Assembly (NCBI GenBank): GCA_008081175.1
Contig: VMCW01000105.1
Coordinates: 1 to 14,667, forward strand
Reading direction: 5' to 3'
Length of the DNA: 14,667 bases
Source of the DNA: Flavobacteriaceae bacterium
GTDB taxonomy: Bacteria > Bacteroidota > Bacteroidia > Flavobacteriales > Flavobacteriaceae
The position numbers and the translations under genes were made by a program. The number at the start of each line of letters is the position of its first letter. Position 1 is the stretch's first letter. Shown here piece by piece: positions 5,643 to 13,637 of the stretch. The notes under the pieces are model-generated. The model ran no database searches and was not told where the DNA came from. It was given only the letters and a program-made list of their open reading frames with translations.

Positions 5643-6776
5643 ATGAAGATTACGAAACAAGACGTTTGGAATGCCCTTAAAACTCTTTCTCTACCAGGCG
5701 AAGGAGAAAATATTGTAGACCGGGGAGTAGTTACTAACCTTATGATTTTTGGAGATCAAATTGACATTGATCTCCAGTTGGATAACCCCAGCTTACAAGC
5801 AAGAAAAAAGTTGGAGGTAGCCCTTATTAAAACATTACACGAACAGGTGTATGAAAAAGCAAAAGTAAAAGTAAACATCAAGGTTGTTGCTCCGCAGAAG
5901 CCAGCAGAAACCATTAAAGGTTCTCCTATTCCAGGTATAGAAAACATCATTGCCATCTCCTCTGGTAAGGGAGGTGTTGGTAAGTCTACGGTTACTGCCA
6001 ATATCGCTGTGACCTTAGCACAAATGGGTTGCAAAGTAGGGGTTTTAGATGCTGACATTTACGGACCTTCAATTCCCACGATGTTTGATATGGAAGGAGC
6101 TCGTCCCCTCTCTGTTCAAGTTGATGGAAAATCTAAGATGGAGCCCATAGAAAACTATGGGGTGAAAGTACTTTCAATTGGATTTTTTACTAAACCGGAT
6201 CAAGCGGTAATCTGGCGGGGTCCTATGGCTTCTAAAGCGCTGAATCAGATGATTTTTGATGCAGCATGGGGTGCTTTGGATTTTTTATTGATTGATCTTC
6301 CTCCAGGTACTGGAGACATACACCTCAGTATTGTTCAAGCCTTACCCATAAGTGGTGCTGTTGTGGTGAGTACACCTCAAAATGTCGCTCTAGCAGATGC
6401 GAGAAAAGGGATTGCTATGTTTCAACAAGACAGCATTCAAGTGCCTGTATTGGGAATAGTAGAGAACATGAGTTATTTCACACCCAAAGAGCTCCCTGAA
6501 AATAAATATTACATCTTCGGAGAACGGGGAGCTGAGTATTTGGCAAAAGACAAGGAAGTTCCTTTTTTAGGAGGTGTCCCATTGGTGCAAAGTGTTCGAG
6601 AGGCAGCAGACTTCGGTCGTCCCGCGGTCCTTCAGGAAAATGGTATCGTCGTGGAGGAATTTGTTTCCATTACTAAAAACCTGGTATCCCAAGTGCTTTT
6701 AAGAAATAAAAATTTACCTCCCACCAAAGCGGTAGAAATTACTAATTTAGTGGGTTGTGAAGCTATAAAACCTTGA
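5643..6776 (+). CDS. mrp: Mrp/ApbC-family iron-sulfur cluster carrier ATPase
   Basis: Cytoplasmic P-loop NTPase of the Mrp/ApbC/NBP35 family (377 residues) that carries Fe-S clusters to target proteins. An N-terminal MIP18/DUF59-like domain spans about residues 3-85. The deviant Walker A GKGGVGKST is at 108-116, LDADIYGPSIP at 135-145, and DLPPGTGD forms the switch region. Many family members have a CxxC pair that bridges a cluster between subunits. This protein has only two Cys (Cys130 and Cys372) and reads NMSYFTPKELPENKYYIFG where the motif would be expected. I recall similar sequences in other Bacteroidota, so this may be a lineage variant rather than damage. ATG start 17 bases after an exact TATATTTG element. 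The next gene, an Nfu scaffold, begins 2 bases after its stop, which supports an Fe-S role. Confidence 0.92.
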   Translation: MKITKQDVWNALKTLSLPGEGENIVDRGVVTNLMIFGDQIDIDLQLDNPSLQARKKLEVALIKTLHEQVYEKAKVKVNIKVVAPQKPAETIKGSPIPGIENIIAISSGKGGVGKSTVTANIAVTLAQMGCKVGVLDADIYGPSIPTMFDMEGARPLSVQVDGKSKMEPIENYGVKVLSIGFFTKPDQAVIWRGPMASKALNQMIFDAAWGALDFLLIDLPPGTGDIHLSIVQALPISGAVVVSTPQNVALADARKGIAMFQQDSIQVPVLGIVENMSYFTPKELPENKYYIFGERGAEYLAKDKEVPFLGGVPLVQSVREAADFGRPAVLQENGIVVEEFVSITKNLVSQVLLRNKNLPPTKAVEITNLVGCEAIKP

Positions 6777-6778
6777 TT

Positions 6779-7024
6779 ATGGAGGCCAAACTGTTAGAGT
6801 CTAAAGTACTACAAGCTCTTGAAGAAATTAGACCCTTTTTAAATTCAGACGGAGGTGACATCTCTTTGGTGTCTATTGAAAATGGAAAAGAGGTTCGTGT
6901 CCAATTACACGGAGCTTGCGTAGGTTGTAGTGTCAACCAAATGACCCTTAAATCGGGTGTTGAAATGACCATAAAAAAATACGCACCGCAAATAGAAACG
7001 GTAACGAGTATAGACCCCTCTTAA
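6779..7024 (+). CDS. NifU-like (Nfu) iron-sulfur scaffold protein
   Basis: Small 81-residue stand-alone NifU C-terminal-type domain. The signature CVGCSVNQMTLKSGVE carries Cys47 and Cys50, the CxxC pair that holds a [4Fe-4S] (or [2Fe-2S]) cluster between two subunits. The preceding LNSDGGDISLVSI (21-33) is the usual lead-in. It should act as scaffold or carrier, delivering clusters assembled by the main machinery to apo-proteins, possibly together with the adjacent Mrp. The ATG at 6779 lies 2 bases after the mrp stop. A TTG at 6773 would overlap mrp by 4 bases and add two residues, but the ATG is preferred. The ferredoxin gene follows after 2 bases. Confidence 0.93.
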   Translation: MEAKLLESKVLQALEEIRPFLNSDGGDISLVSIENGKEVRVQLHGACVGCSVNQMTLKSGVEMTIKKYAPQIETVTSIDPS

Positions 7025-7026
7025 TA

Positions 7027-7350
7027 ATGAGTCAAGACATCATACTGTATCTCACAGACCGCGAAGGAACGACACATTCATTAACCGCACCTACAGATAT
7101 GAATATGAATTTAATGGAGCTTTGTAAGTCCTATGAATTTCCAGTAGAAGGCACCTGTGGTGGAATGGCGTTATGCGCTTCTTGTCAAGTATATGTGAGC
7201 AGCAGCCACCCACTACCCGAACGAAGTGAAGATGAAGAAGCCATGCTTGCAGAAGCTTTTCACGTTCAGGAGAACAGTAGGCTAGGATGTCAAATTCATT
7301 TGACTCCAGAACTTGACGGTTTAGAAATTATCTTAGCACCTGAAGAATAA
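7027..7350 (+). CDS. [2Fe-2S] ferredoxin, adrenodoxin/Isc-Fdx type
   Basis: Soluble electron-transfer protein of 107 residues with a beta-grasp ferredoxin fold. The four cluster ligands are Cys44, Cys50, Cys53 and Cys88, spaced C-x5-C-x2-C-x34-C, which is the vertebrate/adrenodoxin and Isc-Fdx pattern rather than the plant type (C-x4-C-x2-C). The region EGTCGGMALCASCQVYV (41-57) holds the first three ligands and SRLGCQIHL (84-92) the last. Ferredoxins of this type supply electrons for Fe-S assembly or to monooxygenases. Its position directly after mrp and nfu suggests cluster biogenesis. ATG start 2 bases after the nfu TAA. The pgmB gene follows after 21 bases without an obvious terminator. 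Confidence 0.92.
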   Translation: MSQDIILYLTDREGTTHSLTAPTDMNMNLMELCKSYEFPVEGTCGGMALCASCQVYVSSSHPLPERSEDEEAMLAEAFHVQENSRLGCQIHLTPELDGLEIILAPEE

Positions 7351-7371
7351 ATACGAAACGTAGCCATACCA

Positions 7372-8025
7372 ATGAAAAAACACCTTTGTGCCTTGTTTGA
7401 TTTAGATGGGGTAGTTGTAGATACAGCAAAATATCACTACCTCGCTTGGAGGGAAATCGCATCAAAATTTGATTTCGATCTTACCGAAAAGGATAACGAG
7501 CAGCTCAAAGGAGTAAGTCGAATAGAATCGTTAAAGTTAATTTTAGAATGGGCGAACGTTTCGCTTGAGAAAGAAAAATTTAACCTCCTTTTAGCAGAAA
7601 AAAACAATACATATTTAGGTTATATTGAAACTTTAGGAACGGAAGAAATACTACCTGGGATTAAAGAAGGACTTCTCCAGCTGCAAGAAAATAAAATCAA
7701 AATTGGTTTAGGATCAGCGAGTAAAAACGCAAAAATCATCTTAGATAAACTGGAACTTACTTCTTTTTTTGGAGCAATAATAGATGGAAACCAAGTGGAA
7801 AAAGGGAAGCCTAATCCAGAAATATTTTTAAAAGGAGCTGCGGCACTACAAGTAGCTCCAGAAAAATGTGTTGTTTTTGAAGACTCTGCCGTGGGTATAC
7901 AAGCAGCAAAAACTGCTAAAATGACTGCGGTAGCTTTGGGAATACCTGATAGTTTTTCTCAATACGATTATTGCTATACCGATTTTACAACTTTGACAGC
8001 CAATGGGTTGGCACAGTTGTTTTAA
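7372..8025 (+). CDS. pgmB: Beta-phosphoglucomutase
   Basis: Cytoplasmic HAD-superfamily phosphomutase of 217 residues, interconverting beta-glucose-1-phosphate and glucose-6-phosphate. The HAD nucleophile Asp10 and general acid/base Asp12 are in FDLDGVVVD. The cap-domain motif GVSR (47-50, Arg50) contacts phosphate. Ser115 in GLGSASKN, Lys146 in KGKPNPEIF and Glu170/Asp171 in FEDSAVGI complete the site and match the residue order of characterised beta-PGMs. A plain HAD phosphatase is the alternative, but the maltose phosphorylase gene starting 36 bases downstream produces beta-glucose-1-phosphate and strongly supports the mutase assignment. ATG start; no Shine-Dalgarno. A TATCTTAG element (7329-7336) inside the end of the ferredoxin gene is a weak internal promoter candidate. 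Confidence 0.93.
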   Translation: MKKHLCALFDLDGVVVDTAKYHYLAWREIASKFDFDLTEKDNEQLKGVSRIESLKLILEWANVSLEKEKFNLLLAEKNNTYLGYIETLGTEEILPGIKEGLLQLQENKIKIGLGSASKNAKIILDKLELTSFFGAIIDGNQVEKGKPNPEIFLKGAAALQVAPEKCVVFEDSAVGIQAAKTAKMTAVALGIPDSFSQYDYCYTDFTTLTANGLAQLF

Positions 8026-8061
8026 ATACAATCATGCTATCTCCAACAAAAAATTCAATAA

Positions 8062-10335
8062 ATGAAAAAATCGTATCTGAAAATAGACCCTTGGAAAATC
8101 ATTGAGACTGATTTTGATCCGAAGAAAGTAAAGTCTTCTGAAAGTATTTTTAGTTTGGGAAATGGAGCCATGGGGCAACGTGCCAATTTTGAGGAATCTT
8201 ACACTGGAGCCACTTTTCAGGGAAGTTATATTGGAGGAGTTTACTATCCCGATAAGACTAAAGTGGGTTGGTGGAAAAATGGGTACCCTGAATATTTTGC
8301 AAAAGTCCTCAACGCTCCGAGTTGGATAGGTATACATATCCGTATAAACGGACAACCTCTTGATTTAAATAATTGTCTGGAGGTGATTCATTTTAGAAGA
8401 GAATTGGATATGAAAACGGGCATATACACTCGATCCTTTCAGGTGCAATTGGATCCTAAAACCAAAGTAGGGGTTGAGGTTAAACGTTTTTTATCCATGG
8501 AGGAAGGGGCACTAGGGGTTATCAATTATCAGCTTACAGCCCTTGAGGGAACAGCGGATTTATATATTGATTCTTTTATTGATGGACACATTACCAATCA
8601 AGACTCTAACTGGGACGATCCTTTTTGGGAACACCAAAAGAAATGCTGTACAGAAAAATATATCTTGTTACATTCACAGACTTTAAAGACAAAATTTGAT
8701 GTAGGAACCTATGCAAATAGTCAACTTTTTGATGGAAAGGGGCAAAAGCTAGGATCTTTTGAAACATTAGAGAACGACTACCGAATCAGTCAGGTAAAAA
8801 CACACTACTTAAAAGAGGGCGAACATTGTACGATTTTGAAATTTGGAGGATACATCAATGGGATGAATCACAAGTCAGCAAATTTTGAAGGTAAAGCGCA
8901 CGAGTTAATTACCAAGGCGACAGAAAAAGGGTTTGATCAACTAGCGGAAGAGCATCGTCTGGCATGGGAAAACATTTGGAACCAATCCGATATCGTTATT
9001 CAAGGAGACGATGAAGCTCAACAAGGGATTCGATTTAATATTTTTCAACTCAACCAAACCTATAATGGTAGAGATGCTAGACTAAATATTGGACCCAAAG
9101 GTTTTACTGGAGAAAAGTATGGGGGGAGTACCTATTGGGATACAGAAGCCTATTGTTTGCCTTTTTATATGGCTACAAAAGACCAAGCGGTAGCGCGAAA
9201 TCTTCTCAAATACCGTTACGATCAGCTGGGAAAAGCTATACAAAATGCAGAAAAGTTAGGGTTTTCAAACGGTGCTGCACTTTACCCTATGGTAACTATG
9301 AATGGCGAAGAGTGCCATAACGAATGGGAAATTACTTTTGAAGAAATCCACCGTAATGGGGCGATTGCATTTGCGATATACAATTACGAACGTTTTACAG
9401 GGGACACCCAGTATATTCCAGAAATGGGAATTGAAGTCCTAATTGCTATTTCACGATTTTGGGCGCAACGCGTTAATTTCTCCACACTAAAAAAGGCCTA
9501 CGTAATGCTAGGTGTAACAGGTCCTAACGAATATGAAAACAACGTAAATAACAATTGGTATACCAACTATCTTGCACAATGGTGTTTGCGTTTTACTGCT
9601 TCCCAAATTCAGAAACTTCAAAATGAGCTGCCCGACTTATGGGAAGGTCTAACTGATAAATTAAATTGGAAAGAAGATGAACTGGAACTGTGGAATGAGA
9701 TAGCAGATCAAATGTATTTTCCGAAACATCCAACTCAAGAGTTATTCTTGCAACAGGATGGTTTTTTAGATAAAACTTTAACATCTGTTGCCGAATTAAA
9801 TACGGAGGAAAGACCCATAAATCAATACTGGTCCTGGGATCGCATTTTGAGGTCTCCTTACATAAAGCAAGCTGACGTTTTGCAGGGCTTTTATCTCTTC
9901 GGAGATCACTTTACAAAAGAGGAGTTGGAACGGCATTTTGATTTTTATGAACCTTTTACTGTACATGAATCTTCGTTATCTCCCTGTATCCATGCTATTC
10001 TAGCGGCTCGTCTGGGAAGAAAGGATCAAGCTTATGCTTTTTATCTGCAAACGTCACGTTTGGATTTAGACGACTACAACAGTGAAGTGGAAGAAGGTTT
10101 ACACATTACCAGTATGGCGGGAACATGGATGAGTGTGGTTGAAGGATTGGGAGGAGTGAGAGTGATTAATGATGAACTTCATATAGACCCAATACTGCCT
10201 AATTCCTGGAAGGAGTATCGTTTTAAAATTAATTTTAGAGGAACTTTAATTGAGGTTCTCGTCACGGATTCCCAAACAGATGTTCGTTACAAAAACGCAG
10301 ACCTAAAGGTTTATTGTAAGGGAAAACTAGTTTAA
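8062..10335 (+). CDS. GH65 maltose phosphorylase-type glycoside phosphorylase
   Basis: Inverting glycoside phosphorylase of family GH65 (757 residues, the usual size), which splits maltose with phosphate into glucose and beta-glucose-1-phosphate. A large N-terminal beta-sandwich (about 1-270) precedes the (alpha/alpha)6 barrel (about 300-680) and a short C-terminal beta domain. Motifs are YWDTEAYCLPFY (Asp360 in WDTE), MNGEECHNEWE, GPNEYENNV (Glu490, general acid) and the phosphate-binding loop HESSLS at 635-640. There is no signal peptide, so it is cytoplasmic. Maltose is the likeliest substrate because pgmB is directly upstream and two maltodextrin hydrolases follow. Trehalose, kojibiose or nigerose phosphorylase activity cannot be fully excluded from sequence. 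The SusA-like gene starts 12 bases downstream. Confidence 0.92.
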   Translation: MKKSYLKIDPWKIIETDFDPKKVKSSESIFSLGNGAMGQRANFEESYTGATFQGSYIGGVYYPDKTKVGWWKNGYPEYFAKVLNAPSWIGIHIRINGQPLDLNNCLEVIHFRRELDMKTGIYTRSFQVQLDPKTKVGVEVKRFLSMEEGALGVINYQLTALEGTADLYIDSFIDGHITNQDSNWDDPFWEHQKKCCTEKYILLHSQTLKTKFDVGTYANSQLFDGKGQKLGSFETLENDYRISQVKTHYLKEGEHCTILKFGGYINGMNHKSANFEGKAHELITKATEKGFDQLAEEHRLAWENIWNQSDIVIQGDDEAQQGIRFNIFQLNQTYNGRDARLNIGPKGFTGEKYGGSTYWDTEAYCLPFYMATKDQAVARNLLKYRYDQLGKAIQNAEKLGFSNGAALYPMVTMNGEECHNEWEITFEEIHRNGAIAFAIYNYERFTGDTQYIPEMGIEVLIAISRFWAQRVNFSTLKKAYVMLGVTGPNEYENNVNNNWYTNYLAQWCLRFTASQIQKLQNELPDLWEGLTDKLNWKEDELELWNEIADQMYFPKHPTQELFLQQDGFLDKTLTSVAELNTEERPINQYWSWDRILRSPYIKQADVLQGFYLFGDHFTKEELERHFDFYEPFTVHESSLSPCIHAILAARLGRKDQAYAFYLQTSRLDLDDYNSEVEEGLHITSMAGTWMSVVEGLGGVRVINDELHIDPILPNSWKEYRFKINFRGTLIEVLVTDSQTDVRYKNADLKVYCKGKLV

Positions 10336-10347
10336 AATAGTACTGTT

Positions 10348-12174
10348 TTGAAAAATTATTTTCCACTTCTTTTTTTAATTCTCACAACACTGCAGGGACA
10401 GATAGAGCGGGTGGAACCTCCCTTTTGGTGGGAAGGTATGGAAGAAAAAAAACTACAGCTTCTGTTGTATGATCAGAACATAGCCACATTGGAGCCTCGC
10501 GTTTCAGGGATGCAACTCGTTGAAGTAAAAAGAACAGAAAACAGCAATTACCTTTTTCTTTACTTTGATTTATCCGATCAGAAACCGGGAACTTTTACAA
10601 TAGAACTTTATCAAAAAGGTCAAAAAAAAAGAAGTATTCCCTATACCATAAAAAGCAGGTCTGATCTCGTTAGAAAGGAGTCTTTTGATGCCTCGGATGT
10701 GATTTATCTGCTCATGCCCGACCGTTTTGCAAATGGAAATCCAGACAACGACTCCCATCCTTTGCTTACAGATAAACAAAATAGGGCAGATCAAGATGGT
10801 CGTCACGGTGGCGATCTAGAAGGAATCATTCAGCATTTAGATTATCTTCAAGAATTGGGTGTGACTGCGCTGTGGTCTACGCCACTTTGTGAAGATAATG
10901 ATGCTCAGGTTTCTTATCATACCTACGCACAAAGTGATCTATACAAAATAGACCCTCGCTTTGGGACCAATTGGGACTACAAACGACTAGCTGATGAACT
11001 GCACCAAAGGGATATGAAACTTATAATGGATTATGTGACCAACCATTGGGGTGTAGAGCATTGGATGATAAAAGACCTACCTACTTCTGACTGGATTCAT
11101 CAATTTGAAAAGTATACCAACACCAACCATAGAAAAGAAATCCATTCTGATCCCTATGCTTCAGAAATTGATCGAAAGGAATTACTTCAAGGGTGGTTTG
11201 TGCCCTCTATGGCGGACCTCAATCAAAGTCAACCTTTGCTTTTGGACTATTTGATTCAAAATGCGATTTGGTGGATTGAATTTGCAGGTGTTGATGGATT
11301 TCGTGTCGACACATTTCCCTATAACAACCCAAAGCCTATGACGCTTTGGCTTGAAGCAATACGAAAAGAATATCCAAATTTTAACATCGTAGGGGAGGGC
11401 TGGATGCACAATACTGTGCACCTTTCCTATTGGCAAGAAAACAGTGCTGTTGCTGCAATCCAAGAGTTCAATTCTAAGTTGCCCAGTGTGATGGATTTTA
11501 CTCTTAATGACGCCATTGTTACTGCATTTAAAGAACACAATGACTATTGGGAACACGGCATGACCCGAATATATAAAAACCTACAAAACGATTTTTTGTA
11601 TCCAAACATCAACAAGGTGTTGATTTTTTCAGAAAACCACGATACCAATCGAATTAATGACTTCTATCCCGATTTTAAAACCTATAAAAGAATGATGACT
11701 GTCTTAATGACCTTAAGAGGAATACCACAAATCTATTATGGAACAGAAATTGGAATGACAGGAAAAAAAGAAAACGGAGACGGTGCTATTCGCAAGGATT
11801 TTCCTGGGGGATGGTCTTCTGATCCACAAAACGCTTTTAAAGATCAAGGACGTAACTCCATTCAAAAAAAGTATTTTAACTTCACTAAAAAAATAGTGAA
11901 TTGGCGTAAAACACAGCCTGCTATTCATTTTGGAAAAACTTTACACTTTGTTCCTCAAAACGATGTTTATGTTTATTTTCGAATCGCTGATGATACCCGT
12001 GTTATGGTGGTTGTGAATAATAGCCTTGAAAATCAAACTCTTTCTTTAGACCGTTTTTCCGAGGGGATAGAAGGAAAAAAGAAAGGATGGGAGGTTCTAA
12101 CGGAACAAACAGTTGACTTAGAAAAGTCTTTAAAAATTAATGCAGAAACAGCCTATATAATTGAATTAAACTAA
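10348..12174 (+). CDS. Periplasmic GH13 neopullulanase/cyclomaltodextrinase (SusA-like)
   Basis: Alpha-glucan hydrolase of 608 residues, close in size and layout to Bacteroides SusA. The signal peptide is about residues 1-18 (hydrophobic LLFLILTTL), with no lipobox, so the enzyme is probably periplasmic. An N-terminal beta-sandwich of the cyclomaltodextrinase type begins IERVEPPFWWEGM (about 19-110). The GH13 barrel has region I DYVTNH (228-233), region V MADLN (288-292), nucleophile Asp321 in GFRVD, acid/base Glu350 in VGEGW and Asp432 in ENHD; all three catalytic acids are present. A beta-sheet C-domain ends the protein. The likely job is cutting imported maltodextrins or cyclodextrins to maltose for the GH65 enzyme. 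The start is TTG at 10348: it gives a proper signal peptide and lies 12 bases after the phosphorylase stop. Confidence 0.92.
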   Translation: MKNYFPLLFLILTTLQGQIERVEPPFWWEGMEEKKLQLLLYDQNIATLEPRVSGMQLVEVKRTENSNYLFLYFDLSDQKPGTFTIELYQKGQKKRSIPYTIKSRSDLVRKESFDASDVIYLLMPDRFANGNPDNDSHPLLTDKQNRADQDGRHGGDLEGIIQHLDYLQELGVTALWSTPLCEDNDAQVSYHTYAQSDLYKIDPRFGTNWDYKRLADELHQRDMKLIMDYVTNHWGVEHWMIKDLPTSDWIHQFEKYTNTNHRKEIHSDPYASEIDRKELLQGWFVPSMADLNQSQPLLLDYLIQNAIWWIEFAGVDGFRVDTFPYNNPKPMTLWLEAIRKEYPNFNIVGEGWMHNTVHLSYWQENSAVAAIQEFNSKLPSVMDFTLNDAIVTAFKEHNDYWEHGMTRIYKNLQNDFLYPNINKVLIFSENHDTNRINDFYPDFKTYKRMMTVLMTLRGIPQIYYGTEIGMTGKKENGDGAIRKDFPGGWSSDPQNAFKDQGRNSIQKKYFNFTKKIVNWRKTQPAIHFGKTLHFVPQNDVYVYFRIADDTRVMVVVNNSLENQTLSLDRFSEGIEGKKKGWEVLTEQTVDLEKSLKINAETAYIIELN

Positions 12175-12175
12175 A

Positions 12176-13579
12176 ATGATGAAAACCAAATACTTTTTTC
12201 TAGTAGCACTTCTTTTTCTCGCCTGTCAATCTCCAAAAGAAGAAGCTCGAAAACCTCTTGAAAACAATAAAGAAACGACACCCCTTCAGCCTATTTCCGA
12301 AGAGGATATAGCTCATGCTGTATTGTACGAAGCAAATATCAGACAGTATTCTGAAGAGGGAACGTTTAACGCCTTTGCAGAAGACCTTCCCGTACTCAAA
12401 AAAATGGGAGTAAAAATTTTATGGCTTATGCCCATAAATCCCATTTCAACAACAAAAAGTAAAGGTCCTCTAGGAAGTTATTACGCAGTATCTGATTATA
12501 CTAAAGTAAACCCTGAATTCGGAACTTTAGAAGATTTTAAAGCACTTGTAAAAAAAGCACATGATCTGGGAATTTATGTCATTTTAGATTGGGTACCAGG
12601 TCATACTGGATGGGATCATCATTGGATCAAGGAAAAAAGTGAGTATTATTTAAAAAACAGAAAAGGTGAGATCATAGATCCTATTGATTTTAGAACTGGA
12701 AAATCGTTTGGATGGACGGACGTTGCCGATTTAAATTACGATAACCTTGAAATGCGTGAAGAATTGCGTCAATCGATGGTTTATTGGGTAAAAGAAACCG
12801 ACATTGACGGCTATCGAATTGATCAGGCCTATGCTGTGCCTCAAGAATTTTACGATAAAACATTTGCAGCAATACGGGAGGTGAAACCTGTTTTTTTACT
12901 TGCAGAAACAGATATTTATCATCCTGGGGGAAAAGAATTGGTTAGTAAGTTTGATGCAACCTATGATTGGCCTGGCCACCACCTTTCAAAGGATGTTGCA
13001 AAAGGAAAGGCAACAGTAGAGAACTATCATCGACATATAGAGCGCGCATTGCGTTTATACGGAGCCGAAAACATTTTAGTGCACTTTATTGCCAACCACG
13101 ATGAGAACTCATGGAACGGTACGGTCAAGGAAAGCTACGGTGATGCAGATCACGCTTTTATGGTTATGAATTTTACACTGCCCGGTATGCCATTGATCTA
13201 TTCTGGGCAGGAGTACGACCTCAATAAGAGATTGCATTTTTTTGAAAAAGATAGTTTCCCAAAAGTAGCAGGAAAAACAATGCAACTCTTACAACAACTA
13301 GGTGCTCTGAAAAACAACCACAAAGCACTTGCTTCTGGAGATAAAGGAGGTTCTTTTAAGCGACTCCAAACCACAAAAAATAATCAGATATTAGCATTTG
13401 AAAGAGGAAAAGAAGGAGACACTCTTTTGGTAATTGCCAATCTAACCAAAGATTATGCTCAATTTACCATGCCCTATGATGGGAAGTTTAAGCGCTATCA
13501 AGATTTTAAATCCAAACGTCTTTCTTCATCTTATCAATACGATATGAAGCCATGGGAATTTTGGATACTCATTAAATGA
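12176..13579 (+). CDS. Lipoprotein GH13 alpha-amylase-family enzyme
   Basis: Exported alpha-amylase-family hydrolase of 467 residues. The N-terminus is a lipoprotein signal (FFLVALLFLAC) with lipidation at Cys17, followed by a Pro/Glu/Lys-rich linker (about 18-45) that may tether it to the outer membrane. The GH13 barrel starts at AVLYEANIRQYS. The nucleophile is Asp216 in DGYRID, acid/base Glu244 in LLAETD and third acid Asp309 in ANHDE; the region V-like stretch is TDVADLNYDN. Region I reads DWVPGH (138-143), with Gly142 where amylases usually have Asn, a form seen in glycogen-branching enzymes. No starch-binding module is present, and it is much shorter than SusG. The start is ATG at 12176, one base after the SusA-like stop; a second ATG follows at once. 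Likely role: first cleavage of starch or maltodextrin at the cell surface or periplasm. A probable terminator overlaps its stop codon. Confidence 0.9.
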   Translation: MMKTKYFFLVALLFLACQSPKEEARKPLENNKETTPLQPISEEDIAHAVLYEANIRQYSEEGTFNAFAEDLPVLKKMGVKILWLMPINPISTTKSKGPLGSYYAVSDYTKVNPEFGTLEDFKALVKKAHDLGIYVILDWVPGHTGWDHHWIKEKSEYYLKNRKGEIIDPIDFRTGKSFGWTDVADLNYDNLEMREELRQSMVYWVKETDIDGYRIDQAYAVPQEFYDKTFAAIREVKPVFLLAETDIYHPGGKELVSKFDATYDWPGHHLSKDVAKGKATVENYHRHIERALRLYGAENILVHFIANHDENSWNGTVKESYGDADHAFMVMNFTLPGMPLIYSGQEYDLNKRLHFFEKDSFPKVAGKTMQLLQQLGALKNNHKALASGDKGGSFKRLQTTKNNQILAFERGKEGDTLLVIANLTKDYAQFTMPYDGKFKRYQDFKSKRLSSSYQYDMKPWEFWILIK

Positions 13580-13612
13580 TCTAAGAAAGAAAAGCTTTGA
13601 TCTTATTTTTTT
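13578..13612 (+). terminator. Probable intrinsic terminator after the maltodextrin genes
   Basis: GATCTAAG (13578-13585) pairs with CTTTGATC (13595-13602) in 7 of 8 positions, with one T-T mismatch and a 9-base A-rich loop, followed by TTA and seven T residues (13606-13612). The stem starts within the TGA stop codon of the lipoprotein amylase gene. It would end the transcript before the glycerophosphodiesterase gene. The stem has few G/C pairs, so termination may be partial. Confidence 0.5.
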
Positions 13613-13637
13613 AAATTGGAAGTAAAATTTAAAATCA

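Noticed and set aside
8032..8355. Minus-strand open frame of 107 codons
   Set aside because: Antisense to the start of the GH65 gene, whose N-terminal sequence is clearly family-like; the antisense product resembles nothing.
11182..11556. Open frame of 124 codons on the minus strand
   Set aside because: It lies wholly inside and antisense to the catalytic core of the SusA-like GH13 gene and its translation shows no recognisable domain; the plus-strand reading has all GH13 motifs.
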